This document shows positions 37,001-52,000 of a DNA stretch of 64,000 nucleotides, in pieces (position 1 is the stretch's first letter; every line of letters begins with the position of its first letter). Position numbers and translations under genes: made by a program. The DNA comes from Balanoglossus misakiensis (lineage: Eukaryota > Hemichordata). The stretch lies in NCBI GenBank assembly GCA_040954595.2, contig CM082592.2:11346001-11410000 (forward strand), written 5' to 3'. The notes under the pieces are model-generated. The model did no database searches and was not told the DNA's origin. It saw only the letters and a list, made by a program, of their open reading frames with translations.

Positions 37001-40000
37001 TTTCGACTTTGCGAATTTTCAAAATTTGGTCATTTTTTGAAAAAACCATGGGTTATAGCTCAGGAAAATGTCGAAAAATCGAGGATTTTTCGACTTTGCG
37101 AATTTTCAAAATTTGGTCATTTTTTGAAAAACCATGGGTTATAGCTCAGGAAAATGTCGAAAAATCGAGGATTTTTCGACTTTGCGAATTTTCAAAATTT
37201 GGTCATTTTTTGAAAAAACCATGGGTTATAGCTCAGGAAAATGTCGAAAAATCGAGGATTTTTCGACTTTGCGAATTTTCAAAATTTGGTCATTTTTTGA
37301 AAAAACCATGGGTTATAGCTCAGGAAAATGTCGAAAAATCGAGGATTTTTCGACTTTGCGAATTTTCAAAATTTGGTCATTTTTTGAAAAAACCATGGGT
37401 TATAGCTCAGGAAAATGTCGAAAAATCGAGGATTTTTCGACTTTGCGAATTTTCAAAATTTGGTCATTTTTTGAAAAAACCATGGGTTATAGCTCAGGAA
37501 AATCGTGAAAAATCGAGGATTTTTCGACTTTGCGAATTTTCAAAATTTGGTCATTTTTTGAAAAAACCATGGGTTATAGCTCAGGAAAATGTCGAAAAAT
37601 CGAGGATTTTTCGACTTTGCGAATTTTCAAAATTTGGTCATTTTTTGAAAAAAAACATGGGTTATAGCTCAGGAAAATGTCGAAAAATCGAGGATTTTTC
37701 GACTTTGCGAATTTTCAAAATTTGGTCATTTTTTGAAAAAAAACATGGGTTATAGCTCAGGAAAATGTCGAAAAATCGAGGATTTTTCGACTTTGCGAAT
37801 TTTCAAAATTTGGTCATTTTTTGAAAAAACCATGGGTTATAGCTCAGGAAAATGTCGAAAAATCGAGGATTTTTCGACTTTGCGAATTTTCAAAATTTGG
37901 TCATTTTTTGAAAAAACCATGGGTTATAGCTCAGGAAAATGTCGAAAAATCGAGGATTTTTCGACTTTGCGAATTTTCAAAATTTGGTCATTTTTTGAAA
38001 AAACCATGGGTTATAGCTCAGGAAAATCGTGAAAAATCGAGGATTTTTCGACTTTGCGAATTTTCAAAATTTGGTCATTTTTTGAAAAAACCATGGGTTA
38101 TAGCTCAGGAAAATCGTGAAAAATCGAGGATTTTTCGACTTTGCGAATTTTCAAAATTTGGTCATTTTTTGAAAAAACCATGGGTTATAGCTCAGGAAAA
38201 TCGTGAAAAATCGAGGATTTTTCGACTTTGCGAATTTTCAAAATTTGGTCATTTTTTGAAAAAACCATGGGTTATAGCTCAGGAAAATCGTGAAAAATCG
38301 AGGATTTTTCGACTTTGCGAATTTTCAAAATTTGGTCATTTTTTGAAAAAACCATGGGTTATAGCTCAGGAAAATGTCGAAAAATCGAGGATTTTTCGAC
38401 TTTGCGAATTTTCAAAATTTGGTCATTTTTTGAAAAAACCATGGGTTATAGCTCAGGAAAATGTCGAAAAATCGAGGATTTTTCGACTTTGCGAATTTTC
38501 AAAATTTGGTCATTTTTTGAAAAAACCATGGGTTATAGCTCAGGAAAATGTCGAAAAATCGAGGATTTTTCGACTTTGCGAATTTTCAAAATTTGGTCAT
38601 TTTTTGAAAAAACCATGGGTTATAGCTCAGGAAAATGTCGAAAAATCGAGGATTTTCGACTTTGCGAATTTTCAAAATTTGGTCATTTTTTGAAAAAACC
38701 ATGGGTTATAGCTCAGGAAAATGTCGAAAAATCGAGGATTTTTCGACTTTGCGAATTTTCAAAATTTGGTCATTTTTTGAAAAAACCATGGGTTATAGCT
38801 CAGGAAAATGTCGAAAAATCGAGGATTTTTCGACTTTGCGAATTTTCAAAATTTGGTCATTTTTTGAATAAACCATGGGTTATAGCTCAGGAAAATGACG
38901 AAAAATCGAGGATTTTTCGACTTTGCGAATTTTCAAAATTTGGTCATTTTTTGAAAAAACCATGGGTTATAGCTCAGGAAAATGTCGAAAAATCGAGGAT
39001 TTTTCGACTTTGCGAATTTTCAAAATTTGGTCATTTTTTGAAAAAACCATGGGTTATAGCTCAGGAAAATCGTGAAAAATCGAGGATTTTTCGACTTTGC
39101 GAATTTTCAAAATTTGGTCATTTTTTGAAAAAACCATGGGTTATAGCTCAGGAAAATCGTGAAAAATCGAGGATTTTTCGACTTTGCGAATTTTCAAAAT
39201 TTGGTCATTTTTTGAAAAAACCATGGGTTATAGCTCAGGAAAATGTCGAAAAATCGAGGATTTTTCGACTTTGCGAATTTTCAAAATTTGGTCATTTTTT
39301 GAAAAAACCATGGGTTATAGCTCAGGAAAATGTCGAAAAATCGAGGATTTTTCGACTTTGCGAATTTTCAAAATTTGGTCATTTTTTGAAAAAACCATGG
39401 GTTATAGCTCAGGAAAATGTCGAAAAATCGAGGATTTTTCGACTTTGCGAATTTTCAAAATTTGGTCATTTTTTGAAAAACCATGGGTTATAGCTCAGGA
39501 AAATGTCGAAAAAATCGAGGATTTTTCGACTTTGCGAATTTTCAAAATTTGGTCATTTTTTGAAAAAACCATGGGTTATAGCTCAGGAAAATGTCGAAAA
39601 ATCGAGGATTTTTCGACTTTGCGAATTTTCAAAATTTGGTCATTTTTTGAAAAAACCATGGGTTATAGCTCAGGAAAATGTCGAAAAATCGAGGATTTTT
39701 CGACTTTGCGAATTTTCAAAATTTGGTCATTTTTTGAAAAAACCATGGGTTATAGCTCAGGAAAATGACGAAAAATCGAGGATTTTTCGACTTTGCGAAT
39801 TTTCAAAATTTGGTCATTTTTTGAAAAAAACCATGGGTTATAGCTCAGGAAAATGTCGAAAAATCGAGGATTTTTCGACTTTGCGAATTTTCAAAATTTG
39901 GTCATTTTTTGAAAAAACCATGGGTTATAGCTCAGGAAAATCGTGAAAAATCGAGGATTTTTCGACTTTGCGAATTTTCAAAATTTGGTCATTTTTTGAA

Positions 40001-43000
40001 AAAACCATGGGTTATAGCTCAGGAAAATCGTGAAAAATCGAGGATTTTTCGACTTTGCGAATTTTCAAAATTTGGTCATTTTTTGAAAAAACCATGGGTT
40101 ATAGCTCAGGAAAATGTCGAAAAATCGAGGATTTTTCGACTTTGCGAATTTTCAAAATTTGGTCATTTTTTGAAAAAACCATGGGTTATAGCTCAGGAAA
40201 ATGTCGAAAAATCGAGGATTTTTCGACTTTGCGAATTTTCAAAATTTGGTCATTTTTGAAAAAACCATGGGTTATAGCTCAGGAAAATGTCGAAAAATCG
40301 AGGATTTTTCGACTTTGCGAATTTTCAAAATTTGGTCATTTTTTGAAAAAACCATGGGTTATAGCTCAGGAAAATGTCGAAAAATCGAGGATTTTTCGAC
40401 TTTGCGAATTTTCAAAATTTGGTCATTTTTTGAAAAAACCATGGGTTATAGCTCAGGAAAATGTCGAAAAATCGAGGATTTTTCGACTTTGCGAATTTTC
40501 AAAATTTGGTCATTTTTTGAAAAAACCATGGGTTATAGCTCAGGAAAATGTCGAAAAATCGAGGATTTTTCGACTTTGCGAATTTTCAAAATTTGGTCAT
40601 TTTTTGAAAAAACCATGGGTTATAGCTCAGGAAAATGTCGAAAAATCGAGGATTTTTCGACTTTGCGAATTTTCAAAATTTGGTCATTTTTTGAAAAAAC
40701 CATGGGTTATAGCTCAGGAAAATGACGAAAAATCGAGGATTTTTCGACTTTGCGAATTTTCAAAATTTGGTCATTTTTTGAAAAAAACCATGGGTTATAG
40801 CTCAGGAAAATGTCGAAAAATCGAGGATTTTTCGACTTTGCGAATTTTCAAAATTTGGTCATTTTTTGAAAAAACCATGGGTTATAGCTCAGGAAAATGT
40901 CGAAAAATCGAGGATTTTTCGACTTTGCGAATTTTCAAAATTTGGTCATTTTTTGAAAAAACCATGGGTTATAGCTCAGGAAAATGACGAAAAATCGAGG
41001 ATTTTTCGACTTTGCGAATTTTCAAAATTTGGTCATTTTTTGAAAAAACCATGGGTTATAGCTCAGGAAAATGTCGAAAAATCGAGGATTTTTCGACTTT
41101 GCGAATTTTCAAAATTTGGTCATTTTTTGAAAAAACCATGGGTTATAGCTCAGGAAAATCGTGAAAAATCGAGGATTTTTCGACTTTGCGAATTTTCAAA
41201 ATTTGGTCATTTTTTGAAAAACCATGGGTTATAGCTCAGGAAAATCGTGAAAAATCGAGGATTTTTCGACTTTGCGAATTTTCAAAATTTGGTCATTTTT
41301 TGAAAAAAACCATGGGTTATAGCTCAGGAAAATCGTGAAAAATCGAGGATTTTTCGACTTTGCGAATTTTCAAAATTTGGTCATTTTTTGAAAAAACCAT
41401 GGGTTATAGCTCAGGAAAATGTCGAAAAATCGAGGATTTTTCGACTTTGCGAATTTTCAAAATTTGGTCATTTTTTGAAAAAACCATGGGTTATAGCTCA
41501 GGAAAATGTCGAAAAATCGAGGATTTTTCGACTTTGCGAATTTTCAAAATTTGGTCATTTTTGAAAAAAACCATGGGTTATAGCTCAGGAAAATGTCGAA
41601 AAATCGAGGATTTTTCGACTTTGCGAATTTTCAAAATTTGGTCATTTTTTGAAAAAAACCATGGGTTATAGCTCAGGAAAATGTCGAAAAATCGAGGATT
41701 TTTCGACTTTGCTAATTTTCAAAATTTGGTCATTTTTTGAAAAAACCATGGGTTATAGCTCAGGAAAATGTCGAAAAATCGAGGATTTTTCGACTTTGCG
41801 AATTTTCAAAATTTGGTCATTTTTTGAAAAAACCATGGGTTATAGCTCAGGAAAATGTCGAAAAATCGAGGATTTTTCGACTTTGCGAATTTTCAAAATT
41901 TGGTCATTTTTTGAAAAAACCATGGGTTATAGCTCAGGAAAATGTCGAAAAATCGAGGATTTTTCGACTTTGCGAATTTTCAAAATTTGGTCATTTTTTG
42001 AAAAAACCATGGGTTATAGCTCAGGAAAATGTCGAAAAATCGAGGATTTTTCGACTTTGCGAATTTTCAAAATTTGGTCATTTTTTGAAAAAAACCATGG
42101 GTTATAGCTCAGGAAAATGTCGAAAAATCGAGGATTTTTCGACTTTGCGAATTTTCAAAATTTGGTCATTTTTTGAAAATAACCATGGGTTATAGCTCAG
42201 GAAAATGTCGAAAAATCGAGGATTTTTCGACTTTGCGAATTTTCAAAATTTGGTCATTTTTTGAAAAAAACCATGGGTTATAGCTCAGGAAAATGTCGAA
42301 AAATCGAGGATTTTTCGACTTTGCGAATTTTCAAAATTTGGTCATTTTTTGAAAAAACCATGGGTTATAGCTCAGGAAAATGTCGAAAAATCGAGGATTT
42401 TTCGACTTTGCGAATTTTCAAAATTTGGTCATTTTTTGAAAAAACCATGGTTATAGCTCAGGGAAAATGTCGAAAAATCGAGGATTTTTCGACTTTGCGA
42501 ATTTTCAAAATTTGGTCATTTTTTGAAAAAACCATGGGTTATAGCTCAGGAAAATGTCGAAAAATCGAGGATTTTTCGACTTTGCGAATTTTCAAAATTT
42601 GGTCATTTTTTGAAAAAACCATGGGTTATAGCTCAGGAAAATGTCGAAAAATCGAGGATTTTTCGACTTTGCGAATTTTCAAAATTTGGTCATTTTTTGA
42701 AAAAAACCATGGGTTATAGCTCAGGAAAATGTCGAAAAATCGAGGATTTTTCGACTTTGCGAATTTTCAAAATTTGGTCATTTTTTGAAAAAAACCATGG
42801 GTTATAGCTCAGGAAAATGTCGAAAAATCGAGGATTTTTCGACTTTGCGAATTTTCAAAATTTGGTCATTTTTTGAAAAAACCATGGGTTATAGCTCAGG
42901 AAAATGTCGAAAAATCGAGGATTTTTCGACTTTGCGAATTTTCAAAATTTGGTCATTTTTTGAAAAACCATGGGTTATAGCTCAGGAAAATGTCGAAAAA

Positions 43001-46000
43001 TCGAGGATTTTCGACTTTGCGAATTTTCAAAATTTGGTCATTTTTTGAAAAAACCATGGGTTATAGCTCAGGAAAATGTCGAAAAATCGAGGATTTTTCG
43101 ACTTTGCGAATTTTCAAAATTTGGTCATTTTTTGAAAAAAACCATGGGTTATAGCTCAGGAAAATGTCGAAAAATCGAGGATTTTTCGACTTTGCGAATT
43201 TTCAAAATTTGGTCATTTTTTGAAAATAACCATGGGTTATAGCTCAGGAAAATGTCGAAAAATCGAGGATTTTTCGACTTTGCGAATTTTCAAAATTTGG
43301 TCATTTTTTGAAAAAAACCATGGGTTATAGCTCAGGAAAATGTCGAAAAATCGAGGATTTTTCGACTTTGCGAATTTTCAAAATTTGGTCATTTTTTGAA
43401 AAAACCATGGGTTATAGCTCAGGAAAATGTCGAAAAATCGAGGATTTTCGACTTTGCGAATTTTCAAAATTTGGTCATTTTTTGAAAAAACCATGGGTTA
43501 TAGCTCAGGAAAATGTCGAAAAATCGAGGATTTTTCGACTTTGCGAATTTCAAAATTTGGTCATTTTTGGAAAAAACCATGGGTTATAGCTCAGGAAAAT
43601 GTCGAAAAATCGAGGATTTTTCGACTTTGCGAATTTTCAAAATTTGGTCATTTTTTGAAAAAACCATGGGTTATAGCTCAGGAAAATGTCGAAAAATCGA
43701 GGATTTTTCGACTTTGCGAATTTTCAAAATTTGGTCATTTTTTGAAAAAAACCATGGGTTATAGCTCAGGAAAATGTCGAAAAATCGAGGATTTTTCGAC
43801 TTTGCGAATTTTCAAAATTTGGTCATTTTTTGAAAAAACCATGGGTTATAGCTCAGGAAAATGTCGAAAAATCGAGGATTTTTCGACTTTGCGAATTTTC
43901 AAAATTTGGTCATTTTTTGAAAAAACCATGGGTTATAGCTCAGGAAAATGTCGAAAAATCGAGGATTTTCGACTTTGCGAATTTTCAAAATTTGGTCATT
44001 TTTTGAAAAAACCATGGGTTATAGCTCAGGAAAATGTCGAAAAATCGAGGTTTTTTCGACTTTGCGAATTTTCAAAATTTGGTCATTTTTGAAAAAAACC
44101 GTGGGTTATAGCTCAGGAAAATGTCGAAAAATCGAGGATTTTTCGACTTTGCGAATTTTCAAAATTTGGTCATTTTTTGAAAAAACCATGGGTTATAGCT
44201 CAGGAAAATCGTGAAAAATCGAGGATTTTTCGACTTTGCGAATTTTCAAAATTTGGTCATTTTTGAAAAAAACCATGGGTTATAGCTCAGGAAAATGTCG
44301 AAAAATCGAGGATTTTTCGACTTTGCGAATTTTCAAAATTTGGTCATTTTTTGAAAAAAACCATGGGTTATAGCTCAGGAAAATGTCGAAAAATCGAGGA
44401 TTTTTCGACTTTGCGAATTTTCAAAATTTGGTCATTTTTTGAAAAAAACCATGGGTTATAGCTCAGGAAAATGTCGAAAAATCGAGGATTTTTCGACTTT
44501 GCGAATTTTCAAAATTTGGTCATTTTTTGAAAAAAACCATGGGTTATAGCTCAGGAAAATGTCGAAAAATCGAGGATTTTTCGACTTTGCGAATTTTTCA
44601 AAATTTGGTCATTTTTGAAAAAACCATGGGTTATAGCTCAGGAAAATGTCGAAAAATCGAGGATTTTTCGACTTTGCGAATTTTCAAAATTTGGTCATTT
44701 TTGAAAAACCATGGGTTATAGCTCAGGGAAAATGTCGAAAAATCGAGGATTTTTCGACTTTGCGAATTTTCAAAATTTGGTCATTTTTTGAAAAAACCAT
44801 GGGTTATAGCTCAGGAAAATGTCGAAAAATCGAGGATTTTTCGACTTTGCGAATTTTCAAAATTTGGTAATTTTTTGAAAAAAACCATGGGTTATAGCTC
44901 AGGAAAATGTCGAAAAATCGAGGATTTTTCGACTTTGCGAATTTTCAAAATTTGGTCATTTTTTGAAAAAACCATGGGTTATAGCTCAGGAAAATGTCGA
45001 AAATCGAGGATTTTTCGACTTTGCGAATTTTCAAAATTTGGTCATTTTTTGAAAAAACCATGGGTTATAGCTCAGGAAAATGTCGAAAAATCGAGGATTT
45101 TTCGACTTTGCGAATTTTCAAAATTTGGTCATTTTTTGAAAAAAACCGTGGGTTATAGCTCAGGAAAATGTCGAAAAATCGAGGATTTTTCGACTTTGCG
45201 AATTTTCAAAATTTGGTCATTTTTTGAAAAAAACCATGGGTTATAGCTCAGGAAAATGTCGAAAAATCGAGGATTTTTCGACTTTGCGAATTTTCAAAAT
45301 TTGGTCATTTTTGAAAAAAACCATGGGTTATAGCTCAGGAAAATGTCGAAAAATCGAGGATTTTTCGACTTTGCGAATTTTCAAAATTTGGTCATTTTTT
45401 GAAAAAAACCATGGTTATAGCTCAGGAAAATGTCGAAAAATCGAGGATTTTTCGACTTTGCGAATTTTCAAAATTTGGTCATTTTTGAAAAAAACCATGG
45501 GTTATAGCTCAGGAAAATGTCGAAAAATCGAGGATTTTTCGACTTTGCGAATTTTCAAAATTTGGTCATTTTTTGAAAAAACCATGGGTTATAGCTCAGG
45601 AAAATGTCGAAAAATCGAGGATTTTTCGACTTTGCGAATTTTCAAAATTTGGTCATTTTTTGAAAAAACCATGGGTTATAGCTCAGGAAAATGTCGAAAA
45701 ATCGAGGATTTTTCGACTTTGCGAATTTTCAAAATTTGGTAATTTTTTGAAAAAACCATGGGTTATAGCTCAGGAAAATGTCGAAAAATCGAGGATTTTT
45801 CGACTTTGCGAATTTTCAAAATTTGGTAATTTTTTGAAAAAACCATGGGTTATAGCTCAGGAAAATGGTGAAAAATCGAGGATTTTCGACTTTGCGAATT
45901 TTCAAAATTTGGTCATTTTTGAAAAAAACCATGGGTTATAGCTCAGGAAAATGTCGAAAAATCGAGGATTTTTCGACTTTGCGAATTTTCAAAATTTGGT

Positions 46001-49000
46001 CATTTTTTGAAAAAACCATGGGTTATAGCTCAGGAAAATCGTGAAAAATCGAGGATTTTTCGACTTTGCGAATTTTCAAAATTTGGTCATTTTTTGAAAA
46101 AAACCATGGGTTATAGCTCAGGAAAATGTCGAAAAATCGAGGATTTTTCGACTTTGCGAATTTTCAAAATTTGGTCATTTTTTGAAAAAAACCATGGGTT
46201 ATAGCTCAGGAAAATGTCGAAAAATCGAGGATTTTTCGACTTTGCGAATTTTCAAAATTTGGTCATTTTTTGAAAAAAACCATGGGTTATAGCTCAGGAA
46301 AATGTCGAAAAATCGAGGATTTTTCGACTTTGCGAATTTTCAAAATTTGGTCATTTTTTGAAAAAAACCATGGGTTATAGCTCAGGAAAATGTCGAAAAA
46401 TCGAGGATTTTTCGACTTTGCGAATTTTCAAAATTTGGTCATTTTTTGAAAAAACCATGGGTTATAGCTCAGGAAAATGTCGAAAAATCGAGGATTTTTC
46501 GACTTTGCGAATTTTCAAAATTTGGTCATTTTTTGAAAAAACCATGGGTTATAGCTCAGGAAAATGTCGAAAATCGAGGATTTTACGACTTTGCGAATTT
46601 TCAAAATTTGGTCATTTTTTGAAAAAACCATGGGTTATAGCTCAGGAAAATGTCGAAAAATCGAGGATTTTTCGACTTTGCGAATTTTCAAAATTTGGTC
46701 ATTTTTTGAAAAAAACCATGGGTTATAGCTCAGGAAAATGTCGAAAAATCGAGGATTTTACGACTTTGCGAATTTTCAAAATTTGGTCATTTTTTGAAAA
46801 AACCATGGGTTATAGCTCAGGAAAATGTCGAAAAATCGAGGATTTTTCGACTTTGCGAATTTTCAAAATTTGGTCATTTTTTGAAAAAACCATGGGTTAT
46901 AGCTCAGGAAAATCGTGAAAAATCGAGGATTTTTCGACTTTGCGAATTTTCAAAATTTGGTCATTTTTTGAAAAAACCATGGGTTATAGCTCAGGAAAAT
47001 GTCGAAAAATCGAGGATTTTTCGACTTTGCGAATTTCAAAATTTGGTAATTTTTTGAAAAAACCATGGGTTATAGCTCAGGAAAATGTCGAAAAATCGAG
47101 GATTTTTCGACTTTGCGAATTTTCAAAAATTTGGTAATTTTTTGAAAAAACCATGGGTTATAGCTCAGGAAAATGGTGAAAAATCGAGGATTTTTCGACT
47201 TTGCGAATTTTCAAAATTTGGTCATTTTTTGAAAAAAACCATGGGTTATAGCTCAGGAAAATGTCGAAAAATCGAGGATTTTTCGACTTTGCGAATTTTC
47301 AAAATTTGGTCATTTTTTGAAAAACCATGGGTTATAGCTCAGGAAAATCGTGAAAAATCGAGGATTTTTCGACTTTGCGAATTTTCAAAATTTGGTCATT
47401 TTTTGAAAAAAACCATGGGTTATAGCTCAGGAAAATGTCGAAAAATCGAGGATTTTTCGACTTTGCGAATTTTCAAAATTTGGTCATTTTTTGAAAAAAA
47501 CCATGGGTTATAGCTCAGGAAAATGTCGAAAAATCGAGGATTTTTCGACTTTGCGAATTTTCAAAATTTGGTCATTTTTTGAAAAAAACCATGGGTTATA
47601 GCTCAGGAAAATGTCGAAAAATCGAGGATTTTTCGACTTTGCGAATTTTCAAAATTTGGTCATTTTTTGAAAAAACCATGGGTTATAGCTCAGGAAAATG
47701 TCGAAAAATCGAGGATTTTTCGACTTTGCGAATTTCAAAATTTGGTCATTTTTTGAAAAAAACCATGGGTTATAGCTCAGGAAAATGTCGAAAAATCGAG
47801 GATTTTTCGACTTTGCGAATTTTCAAAATTTGGTCATTTTTTGAAAAAAACCATGGGTTATAGCTCAGGAAAATGTCGAAAAATCGAGGATTTTTCGACT
47901 TTGCGAATTTTCAAAATTTGGTCATTTTTTGAAAAAAACATGGGTTATAGCTCAGGAAAATGTCGAAAAATCGAGGATTTTTCGACTTTGCGAATTTTCA
48001 AAATTTGGTCATTTTTTGAAAAAACCATGGGTTATAGCTCAGGAAAATGTCGAAAAATCGAGGATTTTTCGACTTTGCGAATTTTCAAAATTTGGTCATT
48101 TTTTGAAAAAAACCGTGGGTTATAGCTCAGGAAAATGTCGAAAAATCGAGGATTTTTCGACTTTGCGAATTTTCAAAATTTGGTCATTTTTTGAAAAAAC
48201 CATGGGTTATAGCTCAGGAAAATGTCGAAAAATCGAGGATTTTTCGACTTTGCGAATTTTCAAAATTTGGTCATTTTTTGAAAAAAACCATGGGTTATAG
48301 CTCAGGAAAATGTCGAAAAATCGAGGATTTTTCGACTTTGCGAATTTTCAAAATTTGGTCATTTTTTGAAAAAAACCATGGGTTATAGCTCAGGAAAATG
48401 TCGAAAAATCGAGGATTTTTCGACTTTGCGAATTTTCAAAATTTGGTCATTTTTTGAAAAAACCATGGGTTATAGCTCAGGAAAATGTCGAAAATCGAGG
48501 ATTTTTCGACTTTGCGAATTTTCAAAATTTGGTCATTTTTTGAAAAAACCATGGGTTATAGCTCAGGAAAATGTCGAAAAATCGAGGATTTTTCGACTTT
48601 GCGAATTTTCAAAATTTGGTCATTTTTTGAAAAAAACCATGGGTTATAGCTCAGGAAAATGTCGAAAAATCGAGGATTTTTCGACTTTGCGAATTTTCAA
48701 AATTTGGTCATTTTTTGAAAAAAACCGTGGGTTATAGCTCAGGAAAATGTCGAAAAATCGAGGATTTTTCGACTTTGCGAATTTTCAAAATTTGGTCATT
48801 TTTTGAAAAAAACCATGGGTTATAGCTCAGGAAAATGTCGAAAAATCGAGGATTTTTCGACTTTGCGAATTTTCAAAATTTGGTCATTTTTTGAAAAAAA
48901 CCATGGGTTATAGCTCAGGAAAATGTCGAAAAATCGAGGATTTTTCGACTTTGCGAATTTTCAAAATTTGGTCATTTTTTGAAAAAAACCAAGGGTTATA

Positions 49001-52000
49001 GCTCAGGAAAATGTCGAAAAATCGAGGATTTTTCGACTTTGCGAATTTTCAAAATTTGGTCATTTTTTGAAAAAAACCATGGGTTATAGCTCAGGAAAAT
49101 GTCGAAAAATCGAGGATTTTTCGACTTTGCGAATTTTCAAAATTTGGTCATTTTTTGAAAAAACCATGGGTTATAGCTCAGGAAAATGTCGAAAAATCGA
49201 GGATTTTTCGACTTTGCGAATTTTCAAAATTTGGTAATTTTTTGAAAAAACCATGGGTTATAGCTCAGGAAAATGTCGAAAAATCGAGGATTTTTCGACT
49301 TTGCGAATTTTCAAAATTTGGTCATTTTTTGAAAAAACCATGGGTTATAGCTCAGGAAAATGTCGAAAAATCGAGGATTTTTCGACTTTGCGAATTTTCA
49401 AAAATTTGGTCATTTTTTGAAAAAACCATGGGTTATAGCTCAGGAAAATCGTGAAAAATCGAGGATTTTTCGACTTTGCGAATTTTCAAAATTTGGTCAT
49501 TTTTTGAAAAAAACCATGGGTTATAGCTCAGGAAAATGTCGAAAAATCGAGGATTTTTCGACTTTGCGAATTTTCAAAATTTGGTCATTTTTGAAAAAAC
49601 CATGGGTTATAGCTCAGGAAAAATCGTGAAAAATCGAGGATTTTTCGACTTTGCGAATTTTCAAAATTTGGTCATTTTTTGAAAAAAACCATGGGTTATA
49701 GCTCAGGAAAATGTCGAAAAATCGAGGATTTTTCGACTTTGCGAATTTTCAAAATTTGGTCATTTTTTGAAAAAAACCATGGGTTATAGCTCAGGAAAAT
49801 GTCGAAAAATCGAGGATTTTTCGACTTTGCGAATTTTCAAAATTCGGTCATTTTTGAAAAAAACCATGGGTTATAGCTCAGGAAAATGTCGAAAAATCGA
49901 GGATTTTTCGACTTTGCGAATTTTCAAAATTTGGTCATTTTTTGAAAAAACCATGGGTTATAGCTCAGGAAAATGTCGAAAAATCGAGGATTTTTCGACT
50001 TTGCGAATTTTCAAAATTTGGTCATTTTTTGAAAAAACCATGGGTTATAGCTCAGGAAAATGTCGAAAAATCGAGGATTTTTCGACTTTGCGAATTTTCA
50101 AAATTTGGTCATTTTTTGAAAAACCATGGGTTATAGCTCAGGAAAATCGTGAAAAATCGAGGATTTTTCGACTTTGCGAATTTTCAAAATTTGGTCATTT
50201 TTGAAAAAAACCATGGGTTATAGCTCAGGAAAATCGTGAAAAATCGAGGATTTTTCGACTTTGCGAATTTTCAAAATTTGGTCATTTTTTGAAAAAACCA
50301 TGGGTTATAGCTCAGGAAAATCGTGAAAAATCGAGGATTTTTCGACTTTGCGAATTTTCAAAATTTGGTCATTTTTTGAAAAAACCATGGGTTATAGCTC
50401 AGGAAAATGTCGAAAAATCGAGGATTTTTCGACTTTGCGAATTTTCAAAATTTGGTCATTTTTTGAAAAAACCATGGGTTATAGCTCAGGAAAATGTCGA
50501 AAAATCGAGGATTTTTCGACTTTGCGAATTTTCAAAATTTGGTCATTTTTTGAAAAAACCATGGGTTATAGCTCAGGAAAATGTCGAAAAATCGAGGATT
50601 TTTCGACTTTGCGAATTTTCAAAATTTGGTCATTTTTTGAAAAAACCATGGGTTATAGCTCAGGAAAATGTCGAAAAATCGAGGATTTTTCGACTTTGCG
50701 AATTTTCAAAATTTGGTCATTTTTTGAAAAAACCATGGGTTATAGCTCAGGAAAATGTCGAAAAATCGAGGATTTTTCGACTTTGCGAATTTTCAAAATT
50801 TGGTCATTTTTTGAAAAAACCATGGGTTATAGCTCAGGAAAATCGTGAAAAATCGAGGATTTTTCGACTTTGCGAATTTTCAAAATTTGGTCATTTTTTG
50901 AAAAAACCATGGGTTATAGCTCAGGAAAATGTCGAAAAATCGAGGATTTTTCGACTTTGCGAATTTTCAAAATTTGGTCATTTTTTGAAAAAACCATGGG
51001 TTATAGCTCAGGAAAATGTCGAAAAATCGAGGATTTTTCGACTTTGCGAATTTTCAAAATTTGGTCATTTTTTGAAAAAAACATGGGTTATAGCTCAGGA
51101 AAATGTCGAAAAATCGAGGATTTTCGACTTTGCGAATTTTCAAAATTTGGTCATTTTTTGAAAAAACCATGGGTTATAGCTCAGGAAAATGTCGAAAAAT
51201 CGAGGATTTTTCGACTTTGCGAATTTTCAAAATTTGGTCATTTTTTGAAAAAACCATGGGTTATAGCTCAGGAAAATGTCGAAAAATCGAGGATTTTTCG
51301 ACTTTGCGAATTTTCAAAATTTGGTCATTTTTTGAAAAAACCATGGGTTATAGCTCAGGAAAATGTCGAAAAATCGAGGATTTTTCGACTTTGCGAATTT
51401 TCAAAATTTGGTCATTTTTGAAAAAACCATGGGTTATAGCTCAGGAAAATGTCGAAAAATCGAGGATTTTTCGACTTTGCGAATTTTCAAAATTTGGTCA
51501 TTTTTTGAAAAAACCATGGGTTATAGCTCAGGAAAATGTCGAAAAATCGAGGATTTTTCGACTTTGCGAATTTTCAAAATTTGGTCATTTTTTGAAAAAA
51601 CCATGGGTTATAGCTCAGGAAAATGTCGAAAAATCGAGGATTTTTCGACTTTGCGAATTTTCAAAATTTGGTCATTTTTTGAAAAAACCATGGGTTATAG
51701 CTCAGGAAAATGTCGAAAAATCGAGGATTTTTCGACTTTGCGAATTTTCAAAATTTGGTCATTTTTTGAAAAAACCATGGGTTATAGCTCAGGAAAATGT
51801 CGAAAAATCGAGGATTTTTCGACTTTGCGAATTTTCAAAATTTGGTCATTTTTTGAAAAAAACCATGGGTTATAGCTCAGGAAAATGTCGAAAAATCGAG
51901 GATTTTTCGACTTTGCGAATTTTCAAAATTTGGTCATTTTTTGAAAAAACCATGGGTTATAGCTCAGGAAAATCGTGAAAAATCGAGGATTTTTCGACTT

